A stretch of 28,827 nucleotides of DNA from CAYTCZ01 sp964436315 (GTDB lineage: Bacteria; Actinomycetota; Thermoleophilia; Gaiellales; Gaiellaceae), in the NCBI GenBank assembly GCA_964436315.1, contig CAYTCZ010000042.1, forward strand, positions 1 through 28,827, given 5' to 3'. The notes beneath the pieces were generated by a model. The model searched no databases, had not been told where the DNA came from, and saw only the letters and a program-made list of their open reading frames with translations. The position numbers and the translations under genes were made by a program. This document shows, one piece after another, positions 22,783 through 28,827 of the stretch. How positions within the stretch are numbered: position 1 is the stretch's first letter; every line of letters begins with the position of its first letter.

Positions 22783-23985
22783 TCATGAGGCCGCCGCAAG
22801 ATCATCTCGCGAGAGAAGCTGATCGCCGGCGGAGATCTCGGGGCTTGCCCATTGCTGCTCACGCGGTACGGTCGCAACGTTGCCTGTGGCAGACAGAGCG
22901 TGGTGCTCGGCGAGCACTCCCCTGAACACCGAGAGATAGCTCTCCACCATCCGCTGTGGCGAAAACCATCGCTCGACGTGCGTTCGGCAATCGCGCGGAT
23001 CGATCTTGTCCGCGGCGGGAATCGCGGCGGCAATTTGGCGGTAGTCCGCGACGATGACTCCCGTTCGGCCGTTCGTGAGCACTTCGGGCACCGAGCCGCG
23101 GTTCGTCGCAATGACCGGCGTGCCACAGGCAAGCGACTCAATCATGACGAGACCGAACGGCTCCTCCCAGTCGATTGGAAAGACGGTCGCGCGGGCGCCC
23201 TGAAGAAGACGCACTTTGGCCTCGTGGCCGACTTCGCCAAGGTACTCGATTCCCTCGCCGAGGTGCGGGTGGACATATCTCTCGAAGTACTCCTGCTCCT
23301 TCGGTTCCCGATTCTTGGCCGCGATCTTGAGAGGCAGTCCAGCTTGCTTCGCAACCTCGATCGCCCGATGAGCACCCTTATCGGGACTCATGCGACCAAT
23401 GAACGCAAGGTACTCGCCTCTCGTTCGCGAGAGTGGATATCTCGAAAGCTCGATAGCGTTCGGACAGTTCCCGACCCAGGGAAGCTCCGGCGCTGGTCGG
23501 CGCTGGTTCAGTGACAGGGAGATCAGACCGACGTTCTTGGACAGGTTGCCGATCTGGCGATAGATCAGCCCGGCTTCGTTGTCGAGAGGTCCGTGGACGG
23601 TATGGACGACCGGGATCGCTGCCGTCGCGGCCAACGCTGCCGCCGGCGGGCCCGAGTGGTCACAGATGATGTCGAACTCCGACGCTCGCTCGAAACAGGC
23701 GAGAGCATGTCTCAGCTCCGCCAAGGACTCGCCGATTCGCTCAGAGGGCGCGCTCGGGAAGACCGAGACGACCTTGGCGCGGCTTCGCGAGTCACCGGAA
23801 GCAAAGAGCGTTACGTCATGGCCACGATCGACGAGCTCCTCAGTGAGGAGCGAGACCACCGCTTCGATCCCTCCATAGCCGGTCGGAGGAACTGGAAACC
23901 AGACGGGACTGAGGATCGCAATCCGGAGCTTCCTCTCTGAGCGTCCGGCCAAGTCTCGGCGGACGCGCGCCGGCAGTCGAGCCAT
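22783..23985 (-). CDS. Family 4 glycosyltransferase
   Basis: A 400-residue GT-B fold enzyme that transfers a sugar from a nucleotide donor with retention of configuration. The N-domain has RIAILSPVWFPVPPTGYGGI and VSLLTEELVDRGHDVTLFAS. The C-domain has EYLAFIGRMSPDKGAHRAIE and GARATVFPIDWEEPFGLVMI, followed by ESLACGTPVIATNRGSVPEV, the EPFGLVMIE-type motif that holds the nucleotide sugar diphosphate. I place the start at the ATG at 23985, just before the fold begins; reading back to 24114 would add 43 arginine-rich residues unlike the family. There is no clear ribosome site. The downstream small protein and debranching-type gene suggest a glucan or glycolipid pathway. The acceptor is unknown. 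Confidence 0.9.
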   Translation of the reverse strand: MARLPARVRRDLAGRSERKLRIAILSPVWFPVPPTGYGGIEAVVSLLTEELVDRGHDVTLFASGDSRSRAKVVSVFPSAPSERIGESLAELRHALACFERASEFDIICDHSGPPAAALAATAAIPVVHTVHGPLDNEAGLIYRQIGNLSKNVGLISLSLNQRRPAPELPWVGNCPNAIELSRYPLSRTRGEYLAFIGRMSPDKGAHRAIEVAKQAGLPLKIAAKNREPKEQEYFERYVHPHLGEGIEYLGEVGHEAKVRLLQGARATVFPIDWEEPFGLVMIESLACGTPVIATNRGSVPEVLTNGRTGVIVADYRQIAAAIPAADKIDPRDCRTHVERWFSPQRMVESYLSVFRGVLAEHHALSATGNVATVPREQQWASPEISAGDQLLSRDDLAAAS

Positions 23986-24172
23986 ACGAGATCGCCGTGC
24001 CGTCTCTCCGAGCGCTAGTCGAGACTCGGCGCCGCGCACGGTCGAACTCCCTATTGAATACGTCAACGTCGATCTCCTGTCATTCGGGGTGTGTCGGACT
24101 CGGCCGCGCCTCACTGATGAAGTACGCGCCTAGTGTCATGTTATCGAGATCGTCTGTTTAGGTACTGTTAAG

Positions 24173-24337
24173 AGCCTATCCCGGTAGATGCAGCACCCCC
24201 GGCTGGCGGCTGAGACGCGGCGCATCTCGCCGCGATCGCCCTCGCACATATCTCTCTCGATATGCGCCTCGGTCGACCCCACCAAGCTGCTTGGTCTCAT
24301 CCCTCCCCGACGGCACCGCACCTACCGGAATAGGCTC
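24173..24337. mobile_element. 165-bp MITE-like element with 17-bp inverted ends and TAA target duplication
   Basis: AGAGCCTATCCCGGTAG at 24172-24188 is matched by CTACCGGAATAGGCTCT at 24322-24338, its reverse complement with one mismatch, and similarity continues about ten bases further in with a few mismatches. Taking GAGCCTATCC as the end, the element spans 24173-24337 and is flanked by TAA on both sides (24170-24172 and 24338-24340), a three-base duplication like that left by IS5-family (ISL2/IS427-type) elements, some of which have GAGCCTNTCC-like ends. The interior holds no transposase. It is rich in hairpins, among them GCGGCG-CATCT-CGCCGC, CATAT-N8-ATATG and ACCAAG-CTG-CTTGGT. This is the structure of a non-autonomous miniature transposon moved in trans. 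Confidence 0.72.
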
Positions 24338-24452
24338 TAAGTGAGCGCACCTGCTCGATGGTCACGCATGAGAGATGCCGATGATACGATTGATTAATCC
24401 CGAAAAGAGTAGCCTGTGATGCCCTTCACGATAACAAACTCCTCTCTCAGAC

Positions 24453-24485
24453 GGCGGCGCCGCCTTCCCGACACCCGGCGCCGCC
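24453..24485. repeat. GC-rich inverted repeat upstream of the membrane protein gene
   Basis: GGCGGCGCC (24453-24461) and GGCGCCGCC (24477-24485) are exact reverse complements separated by 15 bases. The pair lies 28 bases before the ATG at 24514, so it could fold in the mRNA leader or act as a terminator or attenuator for read-through from upstream. Confidence 0.6.
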
Positions 24486-24513
24486 TGTCCCCACGTTTCA
24501 CGAGGAGGATGGG

Positions 24514-24858
24514 ATGAGGGGACGGACGTTTCGTGCGCATCGGCTCGACCGGCAAATCGGTGTGTGGGGACATCTGGCAGAGGCTGCCACGCTCGCCTCG
24601 GCCTGCGCGCTCGTTACGCTCGCCGCCCAGGAGGTCGCTTCGGTCGACGCACTCGACGGCGGAAGTGGGATCGGTGTCCGTGACGTTGCCATCGGAGCGT
24701 TCATCGGTACCGGTGTCGTGGCGTTCGCCTGCGGGATCGTCGCACTCAGACTCGGGGAGCGCCATGGCCAGGCGACGACAGGTGAGCAAGGAAGAGTGGC
24801 TCTCGCTTACTCGTTCCTGGCGATCGTCTTCGCAACCGTCGTCATCCGGATTTTTTGA
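24514..24858 (+). CDS. Small multi-pass membrane protein
   Basis: A 114-residue protein with hydrophobic stretches near residues 21-40 (AEAATLASACALVTLAA), 58-80 (AIGAFIGTGVVAFACGIVAL) and 95-113 (ALAYSFLAIVFATVVIRIF), predicting three membrane helices. No known domain is recognised. AGGAGG lies shortly before the ATG at 24514. The Ser/Thr kinase gene starts 50 bases after its stop and both may form one transcript. Such small membrane proteins beside PASTA kinases vary widely, so no role is proposed. Confidence 0.65.
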   Translation: MRGRTFRAHRLDRQIGVWGHLAEAATLASACALVTLAAQEVASVDALDGGSGIGVRDVAIGAFIGTGVVAFACGIVALRLGERHGQATTGEQGRVALAYSFLAIVFATVVIRIF

Positions 24859-24908
24859 GACGGCTCCGGTCGTCACTTCTGTGAAAGCGAAGGAGTTCCA
24901 CCTGAACG

Positions 24909-26891
24909 ATGTCGACCGCGTCACAAAGCAGACCGAGATGTCTCGACGCGCGCTACCGGATCGTCCGCATGCTCGGCGCTGGTGGAATGGCCGAGGTCTA
25001 CTTGGCGAAGGACGAAGAGCTCGGCAGACTGGTCGCGGTCAAGCTCGTACACGCTCGCCATCGCACCGATGCGCGCTTTCGGGAGCGCCTAGCCCGTGAG
25101 GCAAAAGCAGCGGCGCGACTGACTCACCCCAACATCGTCCCCGTCTTCGACCTCGGCGAAGCCGAGGGAGCTCCCTACATCGCCATGGAGTTCGTCGAGG
25201 GCCGAAACCTCAAGGAGCACCTGCGCCGTCGAGGTCGCTTGTCGCCGAAACGTGCGGTCGATTACACGCAGCAGATTCTTGCCGCGCTTGGCTACGCCCA
25301 CGCTCACGGAATCATCCATCGGGACGTCAAGCCACAAAACATCCTTGTCACCGAGGACGACCGCCTCAAGCTGACCGACTTCGGTATCGCGAAGGCTGTT
25401 GACTCTGACCTCACCGAGACCGGCTCGCTGATCGGCACGGCCGATTATCTTTCGCCCGAGCAGATTCTGGGCGGACCGGCGACGATCGCCTCGGATCTCT
25501 ACGCCGTCGGAGTCGTCCTCTACGAGCTCCTGACCGGTGAGCTTCCCTTCAGCGGTGAGACGCCACTGTCGGTCGCGCTCAAGCACGTGCATGAGCAGCC
25601 GACACCGCCCTCACAGGTAGCTGGCGACGGGGAGACTGAGATCCCGGCGGCCCTTGAACAGGTCGTGTTGTGCGCGCTTGCCAAAGCGCCAGCGGAACGC
25701 TACGAGAGCGCGCATGACTTCGCTGGGGCACTCGCCGAGGTCGCAACCGGACCTCGTGACACGGCCGATCCCACCGATGACACGACCGCGACGCTTCCGA
25801 TCGTCACCGCTCCCACCCAGGTCCTCGTTCCAAGTGATCCCGTGGTCGCTCGGCGATCGGCGCCTCGTCATCCGCCGCCTCCGCCTCCCGTTCCCCGGGC
25901 ACCGCGGAGAAGACCACTCTGGCCCTGGGTTCTCACCCTTGCCCTCGCCGTAGCCGCTCTTGCTCTCGTCGGCGGGTATGCAGTTCTCGAGATCGACAGT
26001 CGCGGCCAGGCTCAGAGTCAAACGGACGCTGTGGGGACGGTCACCGTCCCGAGCACTGTCGGCCTCTCGGAGCAAGAGGCGGTTCGCGCGATCGAAGCGC
26101 TGGGCCTGCAGGCCGTCGTCGAAACGAGTTCGAGCGAGGAGATCGCGACAGGTCTTGTGATCGCGCAGACACCGGAAGGTGGGGCACAGATCAGCGAGGG
26201 CCAGACCGTGACGCTCGTCGTCTCGACGGGTAGTGAACTACACAAGGTCCCTCGCGTCGTCGGGCTCACCGCAGAGGACGCGATCGAAGCCATCACGAGC
26301 GCCGGCTTCGTGGCTGAGGCGGTCGACGCTCCCTCACAGGAGCCGGCAGGACTTGTCGTCTCGCAGAACCCGCGGCCCGGCAGTCGGATCGAGGAAGGGG
26401 CCTCGATCACGATCACGGTATCGACGGGGCCCGAGGCTGTTCCTGTGCCCGACGTCGTCGGTCAAGATGAGGAGAGCGCCCGCCTTGCACTCGAGAGCTC
26501 AGGTTTCTCTGCCGAGGTGGTAACAACGCCGTCCGAGTCGCAAGCGGGGATCGTCGTCGAACAGACTCCCGGCGCGGGGAGCGAACTCGAGAGTGGCGGC
26601 ACCGTGACCCTGACGGTCTCGAGCGGCCCGGCAACCATCGCTGTCCCCAGCGTCACTGGGCAGTCACGAGATGTGGCCGAACTGACGCTGCGCGCGGCCG
26701 GCTTCGAAGTCAAGGTGCTCGGCGAGGAGACGAGCGGCCGAAATCTGGCGGGCATCGTGCTCGACCAAGACCCGCGCCCGGGGGTCCGTGTCGAACCGAA
26801 GACGTCGATCGTCATCGTCGTTGGAATCTACGTGGAGCCCGTGCCAGCCGATCCGCCGGCGCAGGAGGATACACCCGCGACCGACGGGTGA
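24909..26891 (+). CDS. Serine/threonine protein kinase with four PASTA domains (PknB type)
   Basis: A 660-residue membrane kinase. The cytoplasmic kinase domain (about 16-280) shows the glycine loop LGAGGMAEVYLAKD, VAVKLV with the ATP lysine at 45, IIHRDVKPQNILV with the catalytic aspartate at 139, the metal-binding DFGIAKAV at 157, and GTADYLSPEQILGG of the P+1 loop. A proline-rich juxtamembrane linker (RHPPPPPPVPRAPRRR) leads to one membrane helix near 338-359. Outside, four PASTA repeats follow, each starting VPxVxGL/Q and ending in TLVVSTG-like strands. PASTA domains bind muropeptides or lipid II, so the kinase probably senses cell-wall state and controls growth and division. The ATG at 24909 follows AAGGAG at about 13 bases. 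The protein ends in an acidic proline tail. A typical actinobacterial PknB lies in the division cluster; no such neighbours are seen here. Confidence 0.95.
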   Translation: MSTASQSRPRCLDARYRIVRMLGAGGMAEVYLAKDEELGRLVAVKLVHARHRTDARFRERLAREAKAAARLTHPNIVPVFDLGEAEGAPYIAMEFVEGRNLKEHLRRRGRLSPKRAVDYTQQILAALGYAHAHGIIHRDVKPQNILVTEDDRLKLTDFGIAKAVDSDLTETGSLIGTADYLSPEQILGGPATIASDLYAVGVVLYELLTGELPFSGETPLSVALKHVHEQPTPPSQVAGDGETEIPAALEQVVLCALAKAPAERYESAHDFAGALAEVATGPRDTADPTDDTTATLPIVTAPTQVLVPSDPVVARRSAPRHPPPPPPVPRAPRRRPLWPWVLTLALAVAALALVGGYAVLEIDSRGQAQSQTDAVGTVTVPSTVGLSEQEAVRAIEALGLQAVVETSSSEEIATGLVIAQTPEGGAQISEGQTVTLVVSTGSELHKVPRVVGLTAEDAIEAITSAGFVAEAVDAPSQEPAGLVVSQNPRPGSRIEEGASITITVSTGPEAVPVPDVVGQDEESARLALESSGFSAEVVTTPSESQAGIVVEQTPGAGSELESGGTVTLTVSSGPATIAVPSVTGQSRDVAELTLRAAGFEVKVLGEETSGRNLAGIVLDQDPRPGVRVEPKTSIVIVVGIYVEPVPADPPAQEDTPATDG

Positions 26892-26911
26892 TGCCGTTGC
26901 TGCTTTTCGGC

Positions 26912-26942
26912 TGATCGACGGACCGCGGACGCCCGTCGATCA
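26912..26942. terminator. Hairpin between the convergent kinase and SnoaL-like genes
   Basis: TGATCGACGG pairs perfectly with CCGTCGATCA across an 11-base loop, 20 bases after the kinase stop and 15 bases before the SnoaL-like stop on the other strand. No T-run follows. Its place between convergent genes points to a bidirectional terminator. Confidence 0.72.
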
Positions 26943-26957
26943 TCAGCAAAGGGGCCC

Positions 26958-27389
26958 TTAAGCGGCCGCCGCCTCAGGCATGACCCCGAGCTGGGTCAGG
27001 ACCTGCACTTGGTCGAAGTAGAGGTGATCCTCAGTGATCTTCCCACCCTTGACTCGGAGCACCTCGACGCCACGTCCGACGAGCTGCCGATTCGTCGCCG
27101 GGATCTCACCCTCAGGTCCGACCAGGGGCTCCTCATGCGTGCCCTCGAAGGTGAACTCATGAATGATCCACTCGCCGCTCTCAAGATCATTGTGAACGGT
27201 GACCTGCCCGTCCGGAAACGCCCGTAGCCAGTTCATGGCGTAGTCGGCGATCGCGTCGGGCCCTTGCAGGCGAACATCGCCCGGAGCCTCGAACACGGCA
27301 TCTGCCGCGTACAGCTTGCGGAGTCGCTCTCGGTCGTGGGCGTTGAATGCCTCAACGGCCTTCGCGCCGGTTTCTCGAGCCCGTCCCAT
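26958..27389 (-). CDS. SnoaL-like (NTF2-fold) protein
   Basis: A 143-residue protein of the SnoaL/nuclear-transport-factor-2 fold: AVEAFNAHDRERLRKLYAAD in the first helix, AVFEAPGDVRLQGPDAIADY, NWLRAFPDGQVTVHNDLESG, and later FTFEGTHEEPLVGPEGEIPA and GRGVEVLRVKGGKITEDHLY. The cone-shaped cavity of this fold carries hydrolases, isomerases, cyclases or plain binding proteins, so no reaction is proposed. AAAGGAG lies before the ATG at 27389; the reading back to 27512 adds 41 unlike residues. The gene converges with the kinase gene and its start faces the dyad-rich region at 27438-27575. Confidence 0.87.
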   Translation of the reverse strand: MGRARETGAKAVEAFNAHDRERLRKLYAADAVFEAPGDVRLQGPDAIADYAMNWLRAFPDGQVTVHNDLESGEWIIHEFTFEGTHEEPLVGPEGEIPATNRQLVGRGVEVLRVKGGKITEDHLYFDQVQVLTQLGVMPEAAAA

Positions 27390-27437
27390 CGGCACTCCTT
27401 TCACTTGTCTTAACTGGTGACCTTGCGAATGCGTTCT

Positions 27438-27492
27438 CGCGTCGGGCCGACTGATAAGAGCGGAAGTCACATCCAACTGTCGGCCCGACGCG
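27438..27492. promoter_or_regulatory. 14-bp perfect inverted repeat upstream of the SnoaL-like gene
   Basis: CGCGTCGGGCCGAC (27438-27451) and GTCGGCCCGACGCG (27479-27492) are exact reverse complements with 27 bases between them, about 48 bases upstream of the SnoaL-like ATG. The core GGCCCGACGCG recurs once more, directly, at 27584-27594 just inside the small plus-strand frame. Three copies in 160 bases, facing both divergent frames, suggest an operator for a dimeric or tetrameric regulator, though a hairpin in RNA is equally possible. Confidence 0.6.
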
Positions 27493-27546
27493 CATGCGAG
27501 TGGCACTATCATACGTTAGCGAAGTCGCGAAAGCAAACACGGTAGT

Positions 27547-27575
27547 ATCCACAGAACCGTCCACATTCTGTGGAT
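27547..27575. promoter_or_regulatory. 10-bp inverted repeat ATCCACAGAA / TTCTGTGGAT
   Basis: ATCCACAGAA (27547-27556) and TTCTGTGGAT (27566-27575) are perfect reverse complements with a nine-base spacer (CCGTCCACA), ending five bases before the proposed TTG of a small frame. The arms look like DnaA boxes with one mismatch, but the exact symmetry and position fit an operator better. Confidence 0.55.
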
Positions 27576-27579
27576 CAAC

Positions 27580-27759
27580 TTGGGGCCCGACGCGAAGCCC
27601 GGGGCCGCCGAGTCGCTGGTCGAGAGGATTGCCGCCGGCTATCAACTCGAGCGGAGAGAAGTGTTCGAGTCCGTTTGCGCGAAGCTCGAAGCGGAGGCCG
27701 TACCGCTCTCGAACGCGCGCGCAGCGCGTGAGAAGCTATTGATTACGCGATACCAATAG
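27580..27759 (+). CDS. Possible 59-residue protein with TTG start
   Basis: From a TTG at 27580 this frame encodes 59 residues with strongly coding-like composition: LGPDAKPGAAESLVERIAAG, YQLERREVFESVCAKLEAEA, VPLSNARAAREKLLITRYQ. The third codon positions are G/C-rich as in neighbouring genes, and the sequence predicts two or three helices. The frame is open back to a TAG near 27507, with no ATG or GTG, and no clear Shine-Dalgarno precedes the TTG. It could be a small DNA-associated or hypothetical protein controlled by the dyads ahead of it, or the tail of a decayed gene. I do not recognise a family. Confidence 0.4.
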   Translation: MGPDAKPGAAESLVERIAAGYQLERREVFESVCAKLEAEAVPLSNARAAREKLLITRYQ

Positions 27760-27767
27760 CGTATGAT
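27735..27767 (+). promoter_or_regulatory. Strong sigma-70-like promoter reading rightward
   Basis: TTGATT (27739-27744), a 17-base spacer, and TATGAT (27762-27767) match the vegetative promoter consensus at 4 of 6 and 5 of 6 positions. It overlaps an inverted repeat GCTATTG / CAATAGC (27735-27741 and 27754-27760). RNA would start near 27774 and run into the structured region that follows, antisense to the oxidase gene further on. No protein gene for it is seen on that strand. Confidence 0.5.
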
Positions 27768-27773
27768 CTCCTC

Positions 27774-27944
27774 GTAACGCCATGGTCGCCGCTGGAGGCC
27801 GATGCGGCTCCCGGACGGCCGGTGCGAAATCCCGATGCCCTGAGAGGCCGCGCTGGTGGCCGACCTCTCAGGCTGAACGAGGTCCCGGTACCTTCGCGAG
27901 ACACTGCACGCGTCCAACAGGTGGCGCCTAGCGGAGACCTGTCG
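27774..27944 (+). ncRNA. Candidate structured RNA resembling a degenerate cobalamin riboswitch
   Basis: Two sequence blocks typical of the cobalamin (B12) riboswitch occur in the right order on the plus strand. GGTGCGAAATCC at 27821-27832 is like its GGTG-xAAATCC core, and AGCGGAGACCTGTCG ending at 27944 is close to the B12 box (AGCCAGGAGACCTGCCG). They lie 100 bases apart, as expected. Between them is a strong stem CCTGAGAGG / CCTCTCAGG (27839-27847 and 27864-27872). The usual CCGC-x-ACTGT block is not evident, so the element is either divergent, decayed or a chance match. A good promoter begins just upstream. Nothing regulated by B12 follows: the next genes lie on the other strand. I see no gene in 27761-27980. 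Confidence 0.32.
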
Positions 27945-27980
27945 TTTCCTCCAGTGTCAGTCAGTGCTGCTTGTCGGCCA

Positions 27981-28827
27981 CTAAGCGGCGGGGATCGGAT
28001 GGTTGGCGCGGATGACACTGTGGGGATCGACCGTGGCCTTGACTCGTCGGAGCCGCTCGTAGGCCTCGGGCGTGTAAAAGCGCGCCGGGTCGGTCGGAGC
28101 GCGCCGGGTCGGTCGGCTCCTCGGTGAAGTTCAGGTACTGGCGACCGTTGTCGTAGGGGGCGAGCGCGCACGCGACGAGCTCGAGCTGCTCGCGGTGCAG
28201 CCAGTAGGTCTCCTCGTCGAAGACCATGCCGAGTTGGAACGTCAGGAAGGAGGCATCAAGCGTGTCGAGAGCTCCATGATGGGGTTGAGAGCGGGCAAAT
28301 GCACCGCCGAGATGCCTGATCTCCGCCGAGACGAGCTGCGATCCCGAATCCTGGCCGGCGGCTGCAACGAAGCGGTCGATCCCCTGACTGTCGAGCGGGC
28401 CGAGCATCTTCCCCTCGCCAGTGTAAGGCACCGGATCGGGGGGATCCATGTGCAGCTCGGCGAGGCCGACGGGAGGCACCATGGCGAAGGTGTCGATGGT
28501 CGGGCCGAGCGCGCGTAGCGGCTGAAGGACCTCGGCGCCCGTCCGCTCGTCCTCCAGCATGAAGGCTTCGACCAGGACGAAGTTCTGGCCCCGCATCGTG
28601 GCTGGCACCGCCGGAATTGCTGGAAACTGGAGGATCCGCCCGACCGAGGTCACCTCGTCGGGGACACGCTGCGTCCAGGCATGCCAGGCGTGGAGCACCT
28701 CTGCCGAGCGCTCCCAGGGGAAGAAGAGGATGCCGGCATAGAGCGCGGAAATCGGGTAGAGCTGGATCTCGAGGGCGGTGACGATCCCGAAGTTGCCGCC
28801 GCCGCCGCGCAGCGCCCAGAAGAGCTC
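27981..28827 (-). pseudogene. FAD-linked (berberine-bridge-type) oxidase, frameshifted near its end and cut by the window edge
   Basis: The minus strand from the right edge reads ELFWALRGGGGNFGIVTALE, the end of an FAD-binding (PCMH) domain, and continues through the substrate-binding domain to GRQYLNFTEEPTDPAR, a mark of the berberine-bridge-enzyme C-terminus. These flavoenzymes oxidise alcohols, sugars or other small molecules. The normal ending, FYTPEAYERLRRVKATVDPH and SVIRANHPIPAA before a TAG at 27981, is present but in another frame. An exact 19-base duplication (28079-28116) throws the frame out, so as written translation runs into arginine-rich nonsense and stops at 27961. The first half with the FAD-attachment residues lies beyond the window. 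The change is either a real recent mutation or a sequencing or assembly error. Confidence 0.85.
28079..28116. repeat. Exact 19-bp tandem duplication in the oxidase gene
   Basis: AGCGCGCCGGGTCGGTCGG at 28079-28097 is repeated without change at 28098-28116. Removing one copy restores the oxidase reading frame and gives the family C-terminus. A unit of 19 is not a multiple of three, so the duplication alone explains the frameshift. Confidence 0.93.

Larger units (their letters stand above)
24115..24513. other. Gene-free region with a MITE-like element and a GC-rich hairpin
   Basis: About 400 bases without a credible gene separate the GT4 start from the membrane protein gene. It carries the 165-bp MITE-like element (24173-24337) and a short GC-rich hairpin at 24453-24485. 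Between 24359 and 24420 lies an AT-richer stretch with GATTAATC and GATAACA, where a promoter for the kinase operon might lie, but no clear -35/-10 pair is seen. Confidence 0.6.

Noticed and set aside
24136..24321. 61-residue minus-strand frame inside the MITE-like element
   Set aside because: It has no resemblance to a transposase, has a cysteine/arginine-rich composition, and follows from the element's structured interior.
27547..27575. DnaA-box-like sequences (GTATCCACA and TGTGGATCA)
   Set aside because: Only two near matches, no dnaA or dnaN genes, no AT-rich unwinding region. The symmetry is better explained as an operator.
27838..27895. TPP or glycine riboswitch (CTGAGAGG, then CTCTCAGGC and GGTACC)
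   Set aside because: The CTGAGA box is paired with the later CTCTCAG in a simple stem, and the conserved second halves of both riboswitches are missing.
1..28827. CRISPR arrays, tRNA, rRNA, prophage or integrase genes
   Set aside because: Reading both strands, I found no regularly spaced repeats, no cloverleaf-like segments with conserved T-loops, and no phage or integrase proteins.

Overview
The window is GC-rich, densely coded DNA with GTG and TTG starts next to ATG, strong Shine-Dalgarno sites and typical actinobacterial gene families: PASTA Ser/Thr kinase, a LuxR/HD hybrid protein, P450 with a three-cysteine ferredoxin, and GH65 with beta-phosphoglucomutase. My best guess is a metagenome-assembled member of the Actinomycetota, probably class Thermoleophilia. 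That is an inference from gene content; no rRNA or tRNA is present. Four blocks of exactly 100 N (2224-2323, 8917-9016, 14045-14144, 16180-16279) are scaffold gaps. One is flanked by the same 55 bases on both sides and is almost certainly a joining artefact. Three cut real genes (pyk, a vapBC-like pair, an HD/LuxR gene), where the family lengths imply more missing DNA than 100 bases.

Left third (1-8400), carbon and phosphate metabolism. A partial GNAT gene and a polyphosphate kinase 2 gene lie on the minus strand. Facing away is a plus-strand block: a decayed D-lactate dehydrogenase fragment, pyruvate kinase, beta-phosphoglucomutase, a GH65 disaccharide phosphorylase, enolase and GAPDH, closed by a strong hairpin. 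GH65 plus beta-phosphoglucomutase would turn a glucose disaccharide (trehalose, maltose or similar) and phosphate into glucose and glucose-6-phosphate, which the three glycolytic enzymes next door then help to process.

Middle (8400-18200), mostly minus strand. It holds a cupin, a ppk2 relic, small hypotheticals, and an operon-like run P450 > broken zinc alcohol dehydrogenase > ferredoxin > acyl-CoA synthetase. This looks like an oxidation route for an aliphatic or lipid substrate whose alcohol dehydrogenase has lost its middle. A toxin-antitoxin remnant bracketed by GGGGTCAGGTC repeats follows, then RidA with a small partner, a second cupin, an HD/LuxR regulator and a metallo-beta-lactamase-fold hydrolase.

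Right part (18200-28827), signalling and polysaccharide genes. It has a DisA_N-type (diadenylate cyclase fold) protein with an altered RHR motif, a two-gene small-protein operon, a winged-helix regulator behind an AT-rich control region, a glycogen-debranching-type glucosidase, a GT4 glycosyltransferase coupled to a small protein, a 165-bp MITE-like element with TAA duplications, a membrane protein, a PASTA-domain Ser/Thr kinase and a SnoaL-like protein. The end carries a dyad-rich intergenic region with a promoter and a cobalamin-riboswitch-like RNA segment, and an FAD-linked oxidase gene frameshifted by an exact 19-bp tandem duplication.

The most unusual items are: the DisA_N protein with R-N-A in place of R-H-R; the orphan riboswitch-like RNA pointing antisense into the oxidase gene; the GGGGTC repeat family sitting at gene ends; the MITE-like element; and the lactate dehydrogenase fragment bracketed by 9-bp repeats exactly at the pyruvate kinase start.
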